A DNA stretch of 64,000 bases, taken from Corylus avellana. Its lineage: Eukaryota; Streptophyta; Magnoliopsida; Fagales; Betulaceae. Under the pieces are notes generated by a model. The model was not told where the DNA came from. It saw nothing but the letters and a program-made list of their open reading frames with translations, and did no database searches. The DNA lies in NCBI RefSeq assembly GCF_901000735.1, contig NC_081543.1, positions 30,526,771-30,590,770 on the forward strand, read 5' to 3'. This document shows positions 1-13,400 of the stretch, piece after piece; the first letter of the stretch is position 1, and each line of letters opens with the position of its first letter. Made by a program: the position numbers and the translations under genes.

Positions 1-744
1 TTACACTACCTTGTGATTCCCTATCATAGACTAATTCAAGAGGAAGTTAAAACGTTGAAGCTCCATACGAGAAATAGTGAAACATAAAACAGACATGGAA
101 CATAGATACTGGACCACAACGGAAAATTTTCCGCAACCTTCCATTGACGGAGAGTTCCTCATATGTCATTCCCATGTCCACTTTATCTAGCTGTTTTACA
201 CAACATAAGTTAAGACTTCCCAGCAAAGCATAATATTGACATATCCATCTCTATAACTTATTCTTTCACCCAAAAATAAAACATAACGATGAAATGCCAG
301 TAACAAGAAAGAGAATTTGCATATGTTAAAGCAAAGAATGTCAATGCAAGTCAAGACGCCCAAAAGCAAACCATTAACATAATGTTGAGACGAAGAATTT
401 TGATCATTTAAATACTACAAAGATTTAGCCTTCACATTGTCGACAATCCATGTTATCGATGTGGGCATCTTAGGAGATGGACATTATTTAAGCAAACACA
501 AAGGGTCTGTTTGCTAAAGTTTTGAGTAATGTTTTGGATTTTGAGTTTTGAAGTAAAGCTTGAAAATTGATTTGGTGGAAGCCACGTTTGAAAAAAGTAT
601 TGTATGTAGGGTCTACAAACGAACATTTGTTTGGTAAAAGTTCGAAAAATATATTTCTTAAATATACAAATTAAAGAATGTTTCATCAAAACAAAAGAAA
701 AAAGAAAAAGAAAAAGGAAAAATTATTGTATTTTACCAAATAGC
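1..744. other. Intergenic, no gene seen
   Basis: AT-rich sequence on both strands with only short, unrelated open frames. I see no splice-linked coding sequence and no recognisable RNA gene. The stretch around 500-720 has the look of a degenerate small transposon, but I could not find matching ends. Confidence 0.5.
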
Positions 745-1030
745 TGTTTGAGTGGATGAGGGAGGGCAAGAATATTGGGTTGTAGAGCCCAGGGTGGTTA
801 TTGTTCACCCTTCTTTCTTTAGGGCAATATTGTTTGATGGGTTTGCTTCAGTAACTTTGGGGGTCTTTTTTAGGTGTCAGGATTTCTTTAGGCTTATAAT
901 GGGTTTTTATCTTGGGTCTTATTGTGGGTTTTCGCGGGTTTCTCTATGTATACTTTTTGTGTGCCTAGAGGCGCATTGTGTTTTTTTGATATATACAACT
1001 TTACTTATAAAAAATAAAAATAAAAAACCT
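745..1030 (+). repeat. Possible LINE 3' tail
   Basis: A G/T-rich stretch of simple composition (TTTGGGGGTC, TTTTTAGGTGTC, GTGTGCCTAGAGGCGC) runs into TTACTTATAAAAAATAAAAATAAAAAA. This is the usual look of the 3' untranslated end and A-rich tail of plant non-LTR retrotransposons. It contains a 93-codon open frame that resembles no protein I know and is probably incidental. The assignment rests on composition only. Confidence 0.3.
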
Positions 1031-1372
1031 TAAAAGTTCATACAATTAACTGTCCATATGTTTATAAAAATTAATCAATAGTTTTCAGTACTCATAAGCA
1101 AATGCCGTAGCTTCAATATTGCTGAAGCAAAGGATTTCAAATTACTTCAAGTGGACAATAATTGCAATGGAGGCAACCCAGAGACTTATCACTAAAACAA
1201 GAAATTCAATATTTTTGCTACATGAGCTCAGCAAACCTGAAGCTTATTAATTGAAAATTTTAAAGGGCTTTGGACCAAAGCTTTGAGCCTTACCAACTGT
1301 TATAAGAACTGGTGATTGATCAGAGACTCCTGCAGCCAAGAAAACTGCTGAAGTTTGTCCAAAACAGTCCAT

Positions 1373-1735
1373 CTAATACTCATTACTCACTACTCTGTCA
1401 AGCATCCTAGCAACAAAACCATCACCTTCTCTGTTATTGTTCCATGTCAAAAAACAGCCTGAATAAGCTAAATCAACCAGCTCCATTTTATTAGCACACT
1501 CCACAAAACCAACATCATAACCATTAAAATTTGAAGTTCCCCATTGCTCATGTACATGAAACACAGAATTAAAGTCACCCACATGAAATCAGGGGATCCT
1601 GCCAACAGACTGTTTAAAACTTCCAAAATGGGACCATAAATGCTTCCACCCCAACCCTTTAGGATCACCATATACAAAAGTTTGCAGCCAAACCATTGAG
1701 CCATTGACAGCTTCAAGTTGACAACATAACCGAAA
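1373..1735 (-). pseudogene. LINE endonuclease fragment (non-LTR retrotransposon)
   Basis: On the minus strand one frame reads a piece of the apurinic endonuclease-like domain of plant LINE ORF2. It has a VYGDP-type strand, then GDFNSV (the catalytic GDFN motif), a downstream CANKMELVDL segment, and GCFLTWNNN followed by RMLDRVV. The same frame is interrupted by a TGA just upstream of the GDFN motif, at about 1590. No reverse transcriptase follows, so this is a 5'- and 3'-truncated dead copy of about 120 codons. The GDFN and F-T-W-NN spacing makes the family call firm; the exact ends are approximate. Confidence 0.75.
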
Positions 1736-2374
1736 ATGAAAAGTTAACGTGTTTTAAATAACCTATAGTTTTGAAGTTGTTTGAGTGATGTAGACCGTGG
1801 CCAATGAAATGAAGCGACAAGTCACAGCTGATAGAAGTTTTGAAATTTTGATTTAAGGACCAAATAATAATAATAATTACCTTCATTCTTTAATCTGCAT
1901 ATGCACTTGCTACTAAACACTCCAAATTTAAAAAATGCTGGACCTAAAGCTGCAAAAAACAGCAAACGACAAACACTACAATCTGCTATACACCCAAACT
2001 CTAACCAGAACCAAAACAAATCTGCAGTACCATAAACCAGAGAAATATATACAATTCTCTTTATTGTCAAACCACAATTACATGTGCGGAGATAACAAGT
2101 CTGACTTTAATTAAACAAAAAAAAAAAAAAATCCAGAAATGAATTTTAAACATAATTACATCAAGAACAATTGTTGTACTGACATGAAAACGTAAAATAT
2201 TAATTAAGCAGTTAGAAATATGGCAAGTGGTTTAATTTTAGAAACTTAATATAGATATTAATCTATTTTTAAAAGAAAAATGCTAGGCCTCATTTTCTCA
2301 ACCATCTCCGCACATATTACATTTGTTCAACTCAAACTCCATATCATAATATAAAGAAATATTATAAATAATTT

Positions 2375-2600
2375 TTTTTTTTTGAACAAATTGCAATTTT
2401 TATTGATAATCATCAATCAAATAGGGGCATAATATTGCTCACTATTTACATTACCATTAATACAACTTGAAATTTTTCAATCCAAACTCTATCTATGACA
2501 TCTAAAATAGCTTTTTCTAGTGAGACTATGAGTGACTAAACTCGCATCTCTCTTCACATGTCTAATCCTCAACAATCTTAACTAGATCAATCCATCTTTA
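2375..2600 (-). pseudogene. LINE 3' end with RNase H remnant and poly(A)
   Basis: Read on the minus strand, a short frame gives RHVKRDAS...THSLTRKA followed by VWIEKFQ. This matches the C-terminal RNase H tail common in plant LINEs (HVxRxAN...AHxLA...W). About 100 bases further the minus strand ends in a run of A (T-run near 2379-2391 on the plus strand). It is a separate insertion from the endonuclease fragment at 1373-1735, because the order of the two pieces is wrong for one element. Confidence 0.55.
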
Positions 2601-2630
2601 ATTGATTCAATCGACTAGATGACCAAAAAT

Positions 2631-3001
2631 AAAAACAAAACCAAAATTATTATATTTAATATTATATAAATTTAATCCTCAACGTTCACTCTATTATTAT
2701 CATTTTCTGATTAGTGTTAATTTTGTCAGTTTTACTGAGAATTTTTTATTATAATAAAAATTAGTTATACTTTCAAAAAAGAGTGAGCAAGAAACCGACA
2801 AAATTGATGAAGAGATTATCATAATAATAGTGATTGAGGATTCTATATATCCAATTGTTGGACTTATATGATATAAATGTAATGATATGATGAAAAATTA
2901 TCCCTAAAATCATATTAAAAACGCACTCATTGCTTTTATTTATTATTATTTTTTTTAGCGCATTTTTAAATGGGACACTTTTTACAATTTTATTTAAAAG
3001 T
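2631..3001. repeat. Fold-back repeat, copy A
   Basis: About 370 bp that recurs in the same orientation at 4091-4469. Inside, from roughly 2675 to 2841, the ends are inverted repeats of each other: CCTCAA..CACTCTATTATTAT at the left and ATAATAATAGTGATTGAGG at the right. The core is AT-rich. The hairpin core looks like a MITE; the flanks are also shared, so the pair is either a larger element or a short direct duplication. Confidence 0.65.
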
Positions 3002-4090
3002 TGTACATTGGCAATAGCAGACATGGCAAAGAGCGACAGTGCTGGTTAGAGTAACTTTCAATATAATATAAGAAACCGCTCGGTATTATTTTTTTTCTAT
3101 ATATATATATTTTTTTGGTGTATAATATCTGTAAAATAAGAAATCTTTACAGTAAAGCGGATGTAAAATAAGAAAAATAATAAAGTCACAATTGGAATCC
3201 GTAAATAATATCTTTACATGAGTTGGTAAAGATCTTGGATGTAAATCTCAATATAATAAGAAATCAGAATTCAGAAAAGTGCCGCTGAAGTTGTGTTTCT
3301 AGTGCCTGAGAAAAATGCAAGTCTTACTTAAGATGTTGCTAAACCTAAAATTATGTATCAGTTTATTCACATAAACACACTCATATTATATCTATTTGTC
3401 CCAAAGACTTTTGAAAAGCCGGACAAAGTTTTTCTCCAAATTGAATTGGAGAAAAATTCTTCTAACTTAATTTAGTTTAATAGACCATCTTATTAAAAAA
3501 TGACGTGAGAATCACATGCTTTAATAAATCAATTTAAAAGAATTTCATCTGTTTCAGTTTGGAGAAAACTTTGGTCATTTGAAGAGCAAAATTCATTGAT
3601 TAACTCATTACCCAAGTTTCTATTACTAGTAACTTATTCAATGGCTACTACATCTTGTCACGTTCACATAGCCAGATAAAAGATGTGAATAGCATTTCTC
3701 TTATTTGTAGGTGATACCGTGATTAGCATTAAGGAAGATGATGCCCCGGAGAGAAGGGGCATTCAAGAGTGAAGTGCCTTATTAGCACGAAAGATGTTCT
3801 CAAGGAAAGTAGTCTCAAATGGTGAAAAAAGCTCAATTGGCATATTAAATGGATATAGACTTTCCTGCCTTAGGGGCAGACAAGGGTGCTCCACCCGTGC
3901 CTCAATGCCGTGAAACTGTGGCCATTGAAAGTGTTGGTGACAAGCTATATGTATAGTCTTTAATCCTTTAAATTTTTGTTCTTTTATTTTTATTCTTAAA
4001 ACAAAATATTATCAAATCACTCAAATACAAAAAGAATTTTCATTGTCATGTTACATCATAATATTCTGTTAAACAAAAAAACAACCTTCA
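3002..4090. other. Intergenic, no gene seen
   Basis: AT-rich DNA with no coding sequence that I can support. A less AT-rich stretch at about 3700-3960 (GATGATGCCCCGGAGAGAAGGGGC) stands out in composition but has no long open frame; it may be an eroded transposon piece. Confidence 0.45.
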
Positions 4091-4469
4091 AAAACAAAAC
4101 CAAAATCATTATATATAAATCCAACCCTTACATATAGACTCCTCAATCACTCTATTATTATTATCCTTTTCTATTATTATTAATTTTGTCAGTTTTATTG
4201 AGAATTTTGTATTATAATAAAAATTAGTTATATGTTCAAAAGCAAGAGTGAGAAACGGACAAAATTTATGAAGAGATCATCATAATAATAGTGATTGAGG
4301 ATTCTATATATCCAAGTCTTGGACTTATATGATATAAATGTAATGATATTGGTTTTAGTAGAAACGATGGAAAAATTATCTTTAAAATCATATTAAAAAC
4401 GCACTCGTTGCTTTATTTTTCTTCAAACGCATTTTTAAACGGGACACTTTTTACGATTTTATTTAAAAA
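4091..4469. repeat. Fold-back repeat, copy B
   Basis: Second copy of the repeat at 2631-3001. The inverted ends are at about 4141 (CCTCAATCACTCTATTATT) and 4282-4300 (ATAATAATAGTGATTGAGG), enclosing about 160 bp that could fold as a hairpin. It lies about 590 bp upstream of the ABIL start codon, so it may sit in that gene's promoter region. Confidence 0.65.
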
Positions 4470-4840
4470 TCATATGTTTGGCCGGCAAAATCACAACTTT
4501 GCATGTTTTCCTCACCAAATTAAATTAAATGAGCAGGCAAAGTTGCTAGCTAACCCCACAAGGACTCCATGAATCGATGTGATTAGAATTTAAGACTTGT
4601 TATTTTCCTGCAATTGGGGGGGTCCCAATTTTGTCGATAACCGCACCATGACTTGTCTTCAAGGGAAGCCATTCTATGCAATTTGACAAAAATGGGTGAC
4701 TACTCAGTTTCAGGAAGAATCATTTTTTGCTTTCATAATTCATATATATCCCGTGCTCCAATAGCAAATGGTTCTCACTAACCTGCCTTATCCTACTTAC
4801 TGCTCTTACTCATCAAAGTCTCTTCCTCAATAATTCACTA

Positions 4841-4841
<1 letters not shown>

Positions 4842-4871
<30 letters not shown>
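4842..4871. repeat. (TC)n microsatellite in ABIL leader region
   Basis: About 15 uninterrupted TC units. CT-rich tracts of this kind are common in plant 5' untranslated leaders. Its position 184 bp upstream of the start codon fits a leader or core-promoter location for the ABIL gene. Confidence 0.85.
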
Positions 4872-4875
<4 letters not shown>

Positions 4876-5054
4876 TCAGTCCTGATCAGAAAAAGATTAA
4901 CTCTAGCTTCTGTCGTTTGCTGAGAGTTTTTTTATGTGAAAAAAGATAAACTATACTTCTGTTGGCGTCTTATTGAGCATTTGGATGGTTATTTAGAGTC
5001 TTGAGCTTCACTGGGAGGTGGGTTTTGGCTTGCAGCTCCACAGCACGAACAAGG

Positions 5055-8000
5055 ATGACCCAGGTGTGTGTGTGTGTGTATGTATATATATATGCTCTTT
5101 ATCTCATCATTTCTTGGTTCTTTTATCGTATTTTATTTGATCTTTAATTCCTTCTACACTTCCTGTCTCTGCCTGATTGATCGGAAGACTGATCACAAAT
5201 CATATGTTTTTGTTTCTAATTTGGTTTATACAAAGTGATAAAACAAAAAACAAAAAACAAAAAATAAAAAATAAAACAAGAACTATCTCAACAAAGGGAT
5301 ATTTTATTATAGGCCCAGTTGAGAACACAATAATGAGTGAAGTTTCCTTCTCAGATAGTTGCAGAATAATATGAACTTCTTTTTGCAAAGTTAATTTGAA
5401 CTTTACTTCTTTGTGCGTCTCTTTTTCTGATATGAACTCTACTTTCTATTGCCTTTTTATACCTTGCCCAGTTGAGTAGCTTTGTTTTATCACCTCCAAA
5501 ATGGAATAGGGAGTGGCCAACTACTCGCCACAGGTTGTGATGGTGGTTCAACCACCCCAAAAACAGAACAAGGCCCCAAAAATTGAATAGGATGGTAATC
5601 GTACCACCTTAAAATTAAAATAGGAGGTGGCTGAACAATCCTTACAAGCCGTGGAAATGTTCGACCACCCCTCAACCGATAAGGGGGTGGCCGAACCACC
5701 CCTCAGCTATGAGTAGTGGTTAAAATAGGAGCTGGCCAAACAGCACTCACAGGGGTGCGGTCACCCCTTTCAAACCTTTTTTTTTTTTTTAATAATTTTA
5801 GAGGCACTTCAGATAGTTCAAACAAAATTGGGTAAAGCCCCCCTCCACAAAGGTTGGATAAAGCTTGAATTTTTGCCCATGGGCGTGGCTCCAAAAAATT
5901 GTTTGTATAGAGCTACCAAAAAAGCTCGAATTTTTGCCCGTGGGTGTGGCTCCAACCCTTGAGGTTAGGTCAAACAGATTTTGAATGTTGGTTTTGGTTT
6001 TCATTGTTTTAGCAGGCCAAGAGCACTCATTTCATGAAAAGTATGAAGTCTCCCTCTTCTGTTTCTGCACAGCCAGAAGCTTCCCACAATGATGAACTCT
6101 TCATGCAGAAGAGGTTATTCTTTTCTGATAGCCTCAAGGTCTGTTCTCTCTAACAATTTATTTTGAGTTGGGCTAATCTTTTCTTACTCATACCATTATT
6201 TACCTGTGGAGTTTCACCCAAGACATAATTTCACTTCAAATATTAGCCCAAAAAAAAAAAAAAAAAAACAGAGTGACTGATATAATATTTTTGGACTCAA
6301 GCCCTACAATGTTACCAAAAAAAAAAAAAAAAACTACAACATCTAGGTCTCTCACCTTCAAAATTTTGAGTTTATTCCCCCCAACATTACCCATTGAGGA
6401 ATATAATGTCCCATGCTAGAATTCCCATTTAATTTTTGTGAACTATCATATTTATCAATCTTGTAACGGCCCCATGTTAGAAACTTGAATAATCCCATTG
6501 AAGAATGTATCATGTTCATTTGCATTCAAGTTAGTGATACTTCAATTCAAGCAAATATATGTAACAGTGTGCTGCAAATGTATTTTAGGAATTGAAGGAT
6601 CTGAGGAAACAGTTGTACTCAGCAGCAGAGCATTTTGAAGCAGCTTACAGCAAAGAAGATCAAAATCACCTGTGAGTCATCCCAAGTTTTTTTTTTTTTT
6701 TTTTCATTTTCATTTCTGTTTTCTGAACAGAAAGTTAATGCAGTATCTGAGAAATGGGGTACTTCTGCTTCTGTCTTTTTCTTAGTTTTACATTTGAGAA
6801 GATTAACTCTGTACTTTAACAAAAAAATGTGCATAGAGTACTGGTGGAGAACTTGAAAGATTATGCCATTAAAGCTATCGTCAATACTGTGGACCACTTG
6901 GGTTCTGTGGCATATAAGGTTAATGGATTTTTGGATGAAAAGATCTGTGAACTATCTAGAACTGAGCTTAGGTTCTCTTGCCTTGAACAGGTATTCCTTT
7001 TGTTCACTTTTCTGTCTGTCAGCATATGAATATTGGTACAAACTTTCTTTATAGAAGCCTGTCCTCCACACCTATGATTCTCATTCATCTTAAGTCAACA
7101 CTTATCCTAAAAGCTCTCTCACGTTCTCTTAATAAGGGAGGTCTAACATGTGCAATATTTAATTGAAATAGAGGTGAATTGTGGAGTTGAGATTCAAATT
7201 CAGGACATTTGCTCTGATACTATGTTAAATCACCACTTATCCCAAAAGTTAAAGCTTATAGAAAGAAGTAAATTTAATCATTTAATTAATATTCTAACAA
7301 CACGTCAAAATCACGTTGTGGTTGGATTACAAATTAAAATTTAGTGTCATGGGGAGTCATAATTTTAACTTGTTATAATCCTAATTTAACCTTGTTTTAA
7401 CTTAAAAAATATTTGCTGGAAAAATCGCAGAGACTCCGAACATGCCAATACTTCAGAGATAGTGGGGGCCTTTTCCTACAATCATTGGCTCTAGAATTTC
7501 CCAAGCATCATAAGCGGTACATCATTCCAGGCAAATACATTCTTCTCTGCTATTTCATTTTGCCCTAATTTACAGCACTTGGAAGCTTATATTTGTGGGT
7601 GTTAATGGTCATGCCAATTTTGCTTTGTTCAGCTGGGACAACCACGGATGCTGTTGGCCACTCTCAGCCGACACATCACAATGCTAAAGAGCACTTATGT
7701 CAGTTTGGAAGTGGTATTACATCTTTTCCGCGACATTTGAAGTACTACATCTTTTACGATAGTTACAAATTCACGTGATAGTCCATATTTTATGAAAATG
7801 AATGTCCCACATCAGTTTTTAAATGTAGTAAATGCCAGGTGGACTGCCACTTCAGTTTGTAAGAGACTTGTAGTATAAGTTGTAGTGTTCCTAGCAGTAC
7901 TGCATTCAATAAGCATGTCATCATCACATTTGAATCATAGTTAAGATTTATTTATTACAATAAGATAGCAAAATAGTCTCATTTTTTATTACCTAAAAAC

Positions 8001-9289
8001 ACCTCGACAATTTGAGAAGTAGCATTACTAAATAGGGGTGATCATTCGTATTTGTGTGTTAGGTTTGGGTCATGTGAGGCATGGGAATAAGACTATATTG
8101 GTCAACCCTAAACCGATCAATTTAATTAAACAAGTCAGACTTCTCAATTCTAATATGTTAATTTTGTGTTAAATGTGTATAAGACTATATATAGGTCAAC
8201 CCTAATCCAACATATTTCATTAAACGGATTATATTTCTCAACCCTAACCTGCTAATTTTGTGTTAGATTTATATCGGATTTGTGAATCATGCCAAAAATT
8301 ATCGGCTCTAACTAATGCCCATCATACTTGCTACTAGGAAAAGCTGATCAGTTGTCTTTTTGGATTTATAGGCAAAGCTGTTCACGCAACTAGTGAGACC
8401 CCTGCAACAGTAATCAGGTAGATGTTGGCACTACCTTAGTTTATTTTTGTGTAAACTTTTCTAAGCTCATGCTCTATCTGTAAAAAAATTCTAATACAGA
8501 AAAAGCCACTCTGCGTTATGGTCTCCACAATCTTCCTCAAGACCTGAAACTTTCCAGTTTACAAAAGTTGCATCATGCAGAGCAAGAGGTTTGTGCAAAT
8601 GGTTTTGTTCTTATTATGGGAATTACAATGTAATAAACAATATATCATCTCACATGTTGATAGGTGTACTTGATTGTGTGGTTTAGAGTCTTTGTTGCAT
8701 ATTATGTACTGATCATAATCTTTTCTCATAAAATCAGAGAACCGATCAGTCTCACCATATCGCTTTCCATTTATACGTTCCGGATCTCTTGTTAGGAGAT
8801 CAACTGCTACGAACTATTCTACTGCCAATAAACGGGTAAGCATGAAAAACCACCAATGTTGAATAAAACACACCGGTTGCTCTAAAAGTAGATAATAATA
8901 TGTGACAGTCGCTGCCCGAATTTCAAGAAATTTGGATAGGGAATGAGAGGGATGCATGGCTTGGGATGCCCGGATGGGTCCCTGGGGTTGCGAGACTCGC
9001 TTAAGCCCCGCACCTCCTCTCTTATTTGTTACCAGAATTCTTTAGATTTTAATAGGAAATTCTAGGGGATCGGCTGATAAATGCAATAAACTTCTAAATT
9101 CCAAAAAAAAAAAACATGTTTTATTTTTTGCAGTACGCATCAGAGCCCCGGAGATCAGTTTCATTGTCTATTCATGCTGAAAGAGAAGGGACTAAAGCTA
9201 TTGTACAAAATTCTGGCAAAAGCAAAGGGCTGTTTAAGGCCTTGCTAAGCATGCACAAGTCCAAAAGAGAAGGCATATTATACAAATAG
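5055..9289 (+). CDS. ABIL2-like: ABI-like protein (ABIL2/ABIL3-like), SCAR/WAVE complex subunit
   Basis: I can splice nine coding exons: 5055-5063, 6016-6138, 6589-6671, 6837-6990, 7431-7530, 7633-7713, 8372-8417, 8500-8588, 8738-8835, and a terminal tenth block 9134-9289. Reading phase is kept throughout and gives 312 aa, the size expected for ABIL2/3. The N-terminal half holds the conserved ABI block: LKDLRKQLYSAAEHFE, then NLKDYAIKAIVNTVDHLGS and the RLRTCQ segment. The C-terminal half is Ser/Arg-rich and ends GLFKALLSMHKSK. ABIL proteins belong to the SCAR/WAVE complex, which activates ARP2/3 for branched actin nucleation in the cytoplasm. The intron after 7530 begins GC rather than GT. 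The first exon carries only three codons, so the start is the least certain part. Its neighbour at 10.4-17.6 kb is convergent. Confidence 0.88.
5490..5790. repeat. Intronic GC-richer repeat with GTGGTTCAACCACC units
   Basis: Within the first ABIL intron a block contains several related palindromic units (GTGGTTCAACCACCCC, GTTCGACCACCCC, GGGGGTGGCCGAACCACCCC) spaced about 50-80 bp apart. It is much richer in GC than the surrounding intron. It looks like a degenerate tandem or fold-back repeat family; I see no coding capacity. Confidence 0.5.
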
Positions 9290-10408
9290 TTGGATGAGAG
9301 AATTGAAAGGAAGAACAGAAAGCAGCATGTTAGGAAGCTTACAATATGTACTGTTTATGGTTTCTCCATGCCTTTCTTACCAGACATTACAACTTGTCAC
9401 CAATGCTTCCTTTCATTTGTAACTTGTACAAAGCATCTCCCTACATTTCAAGTCTCACATTGATCAAATCTGATTTGAATGTTTTGGGGAACTGCATGTA
9501 TAAACTTTTCATAGTTCACGTATATTGCACAAAATAGGGTGCTTTAATATGCTTATAGTTTCATGGTTTAAAATGGATTGGCATTGGCTGCAATTCAGTC
9601 ACGAGTCTAAATGAGAGAAGGCCTCAATAGGGCCACCTACTCGGGCAGGTAGATCACATCGGAGCCCTCTTCATTTTCATCTGTCTTTAGTTTTATGATT
9701 TGTGCAATGAAACCCTAATGTATAGTGTTTTGATTCCAATTTGAATGCTGAAGTCTGCTAGTAAGCATAGAAGAAAATGGTAACTATCTCTCACTGTCTT
9801 GATATGGCATTATCTTTTACACTCTTAACAATATAAAGATGCATGGTATTTCAATTATTTTGATTAGTATGCTTTCTAATATGACATACAAAGTTTGTAA
9901 ACTAGGGCGCTATATATCACCTGCTGTTCAAAATCCTAGATCAAAACTGGGAGGCTCTTCTATCTCCCTTGTACATGTATGCTCCTTTGAAGTCTTCTTT
10001 ACGTCATCGACAGGGTCATAAGAAGCACAAGGAGTCGAGATTGATTTACCAAAAGGGAAAGCTCCATCACACCTTTGAGGCCCAGCCTCAACTTTGTCCA
10101 AACAAGGCTATACCACACAAATTGCAACAAAATACATTATTTCTAAACCAAGCCGAAGAGTTCCACAGACAATGAACTTCATAAAATAAAATAAAATCTA
10201 TAACAAAAAAGAAAGAAAAACTGTAGACTGGTTTTATGTAGATATATATGTAGGATAAAAAGGCTACCTTAGACATCACATGAGTATTGGGTTCCAGACG
10301 TACTCAACAATATAAAACCGTGAGTTGAGTTTGATTACATGAATCCTTTCACACCTCTGAGGGTTCATATTCTTAAAGATTTACTGCAATATTAATCTTG
10401 GGCTTCAC
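9290..10408. other. 3' region between two convergent genes
   Basis: This holds the ABIL 3' untranslated region (from 9290) and, on the other strand, the 3' end of the DUF2439 gene. No further coding sequence is supported. The two transcripts end toward each other about 1.1 kb apart. Confidence 0.5.
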
Positions 10409-13400
10409 CTAATGTAAATTTTCCTTTTTGTGCTGATATTGATACAACTAAAGACAACAGAACCCTCTCGGGACTGGACCTATACAAATTTAAGGATCTA
10501 TATACAGAGTAGGTTTAGTGATCTAGGATCCAAACAAAAGTAGGAAAGTGACTAATAGTGATATTAAAGAGAATTATGGCCCGGACCTGGTGGGAGTTAT
10601 CAAGATCGACATCCTTGGACAATTCACTGCCATTACGACTAGATATAGCTGCAGAATTCAATTCAGTTCAAGTTCTCATATAGTTAAGACATCAAAGTTT
10701 AGAATAGGAAAATGCAAAATGCACAAAGTTACATTAAAACTTACCTTCACAAGATATAAGATCAGGAGAGTTCCCAATGTCTATATTTTCACTAGATTCC
10801 CAAATGCCTACATTTTCACTTGATTCATGATGTTGCAAAGATGCTCTTGGTGGTTGAATATCTTCAGGAAAATCCAGTAAAACAGTGTCTGCAACTTGAG
10901 GCTCCTTGATAGAGGAACCCATTTCCATTGTGCTATTATCCATATAGTCTGCAACATTGCTTTCCTGAGCCATAGGTTTTTGGAGGTTGGACAAGATTTG
11001 ATGGGCTGCACAAATTCAAACAAGAAAATCACTGGCAGATAGGTTTAATACAGCGATGAGTTGATATCAGAAATGCAGCCTCGTAAACTCTCAAATTGCC
11101 TTTAAAGCAATCCAGCCTAGAACATGACATAAACAGAGTATGTGTCTGCAATGACTCTGATGCCATTGCACATTCGATCGTATGAGATATACAGACAATC
11201 CTCAATTTCCTTTGAGTGCATGGTGTATTAATGACTGATAAAAAAGTGAGACAGAAACGGATGCCCTATGACCTCATAATTTAGTAGAACACTCATTGCC
11301 TCAACTCAAATTGTCAAAAGCATAAAAGAATTCTAGAGATGCCTACAAAAGTTAAATGAAACATCCAATGAGTAGCAAGAAGCCAATAAACTCAACCCAC
11401 CATTTTACTTGAAATTTATGTGACCCATGTAGCAGAAACATAGCAATTAACTGCAACAAATTGTATATCTAAAACTCTGTAAAACTGTTATTACATAGGA
11501 TAGCAAGATATGCAGAAACTTGTATTATGTAAACAAAATCGAAGTGCCACAAAAAACAAAAACAAAAACAAAACAAAACCAAAAAAAAAAAAAAAAAACG
11601 ACAGAAGGAAGACAACTTTTCAAATTTCACAATGTTCTGTGAAGCACCAAATAACCTTTAACCCACCATCACGTATTGGCTTGTTTGGAGGAACTCTCCG
11701 GCTTAATTTGATCTCATCTACACTAGAGACGCTAAACTTTGAAACCGCGTCTTTTTCTAAACAAGCATTGTTTTGGGGTGCTCCTGTACATTCAATCCAA
11801 AATATTTTCTTGAGGGGAGATCAAGACCTGTGCGAACATCAAAATGAAAATAAAAAAGAACTAGAGCCAATACCAAAACTCAAATAATACTGAAGATGCC
11901 AGTTAGCATAGCTTTCAACAACCCAACAAAAAGATATATGAGAACTCAAAATTAGCTTTTTTATAGCAGATCATACCTTCAGGACTTACACATGGCTCAC
12001 CAACCTCCACCAAATATTTGGGTAGTTCCAGCAGAGTTCCTGTTCTCACATCTTCCGATAAACTGAGGAATTTACGGCTCAGGATGGTTTTATCTTCATT
12101 TAGTAAGGTAACCTGTCATACTTGACAGTATTACTTATTTGTAAAGGAATGATTGCCTCTGATTACCATCTACAGTATAACCTCCATACATATGGCAGGG
12201 AACTTAAATCAAATTCAAAAGGGATAGGAAAAAACAAACACCTGCATCTGGAAAGAACCACAAAATGAAACTTTCAGGATTCCACTGTGATACTTCTTGC
12301 TCCTTCGAACTATCTGACTAGTATATAGAGCATGCCATTCTGCATTGCAAAGAAAATGAGTCAAATGACAGCATGAGGGAAAGCTGTCGGACAACACTCA
12401 CAATATAACTGGAAGGTACTTGTAGAAGTTCAGATATAAATACAAAGTGTCGCTCTTTTATACCTGCAAAATGAAACAAATACCAAAATATGCACTATTG
12501 CGCATAATCTGTTGTAAGCTAAGCAATCTAATTTCCTGACCTACATGATTCTCAATTTTTCTAATTTATATATTGAGATAAGACCAGTCTTTGAGACTAC
12601 AAAGACCATTATGAGCATTATTTCAGATCATAACCATTGAATTTTTTTTAAGGAGCAGCAGTGAACCAAAAAAAAAAAAAAATTGTTACAAAGCTTCATT
12701 TTGGGCTGTAGCCCATGTCAAAAAGTGAATGCTTACCACTTTGAAAGATCACAAGAAGGCTAATTAGGAGAATGGGAAAATATTTAACATAGGTGTTAAG
12801 ATGGAAATCAGAACTATAAGAGATCGCAGGATAGATGTTACATGCAATGCTGATAGATGAAACCAAGCAATTACAGGGAAGGTCGATAGATATCTTCAAA
12901 GAATTCAGATGGCCATAAAAACAAAACAATAGATTTTATCTTTATATTTTTTTTCTTCCTGGGAGACCACTATTAAACAATCACCATGAGAAAAATACCA
13001 AGTTGATGAAAAACTAATCATACTAACCTTTTACAACAGATTTTTTGTCTGTACGACACACCTGTTGCCCATGCATCAACCCTGATTTTTGAATAATATT
13101 GCCATCATTCACTTGAATATTCAAATCCATTAGAGGTTCACGGTTTCCTTCAAGTTCCCCAATTTCAATCAAATGACCATCCAATTCTATTGATTCACCA
13201 GATTTTATAACTTCATATTTTTTTAGAAACCTGCTACCTAAAAGTTTCCTGCTTGCATCATATAGCAACACCTGAACAGGGACACAAAAAGGAAGTGTAA
13301 GAACCAATATGGACAGAAAGCCAGTGAAACGAAGGAAATTAATTGAAGTCAATCTATCTGCAATTAATTATAGTACATAACAAGTGATGTGCAATTGCAT

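Noticed and set aside
752..1033. 93-codon open frame on the plus strand
   Set aside because: Low-complexity, Phe/Leu/Val-rich translation of G/T-rich DNA running into an A-rich tail; no family resemblance, better explained as LINE 3' tail.
11510..11887. 125-codon open frame on the plus strand
   Set aside because: Starts in poly-A derived Lys/Asn/Pro codons and lies antisense in an intron of the DUF2439 gene; no conserved domain.
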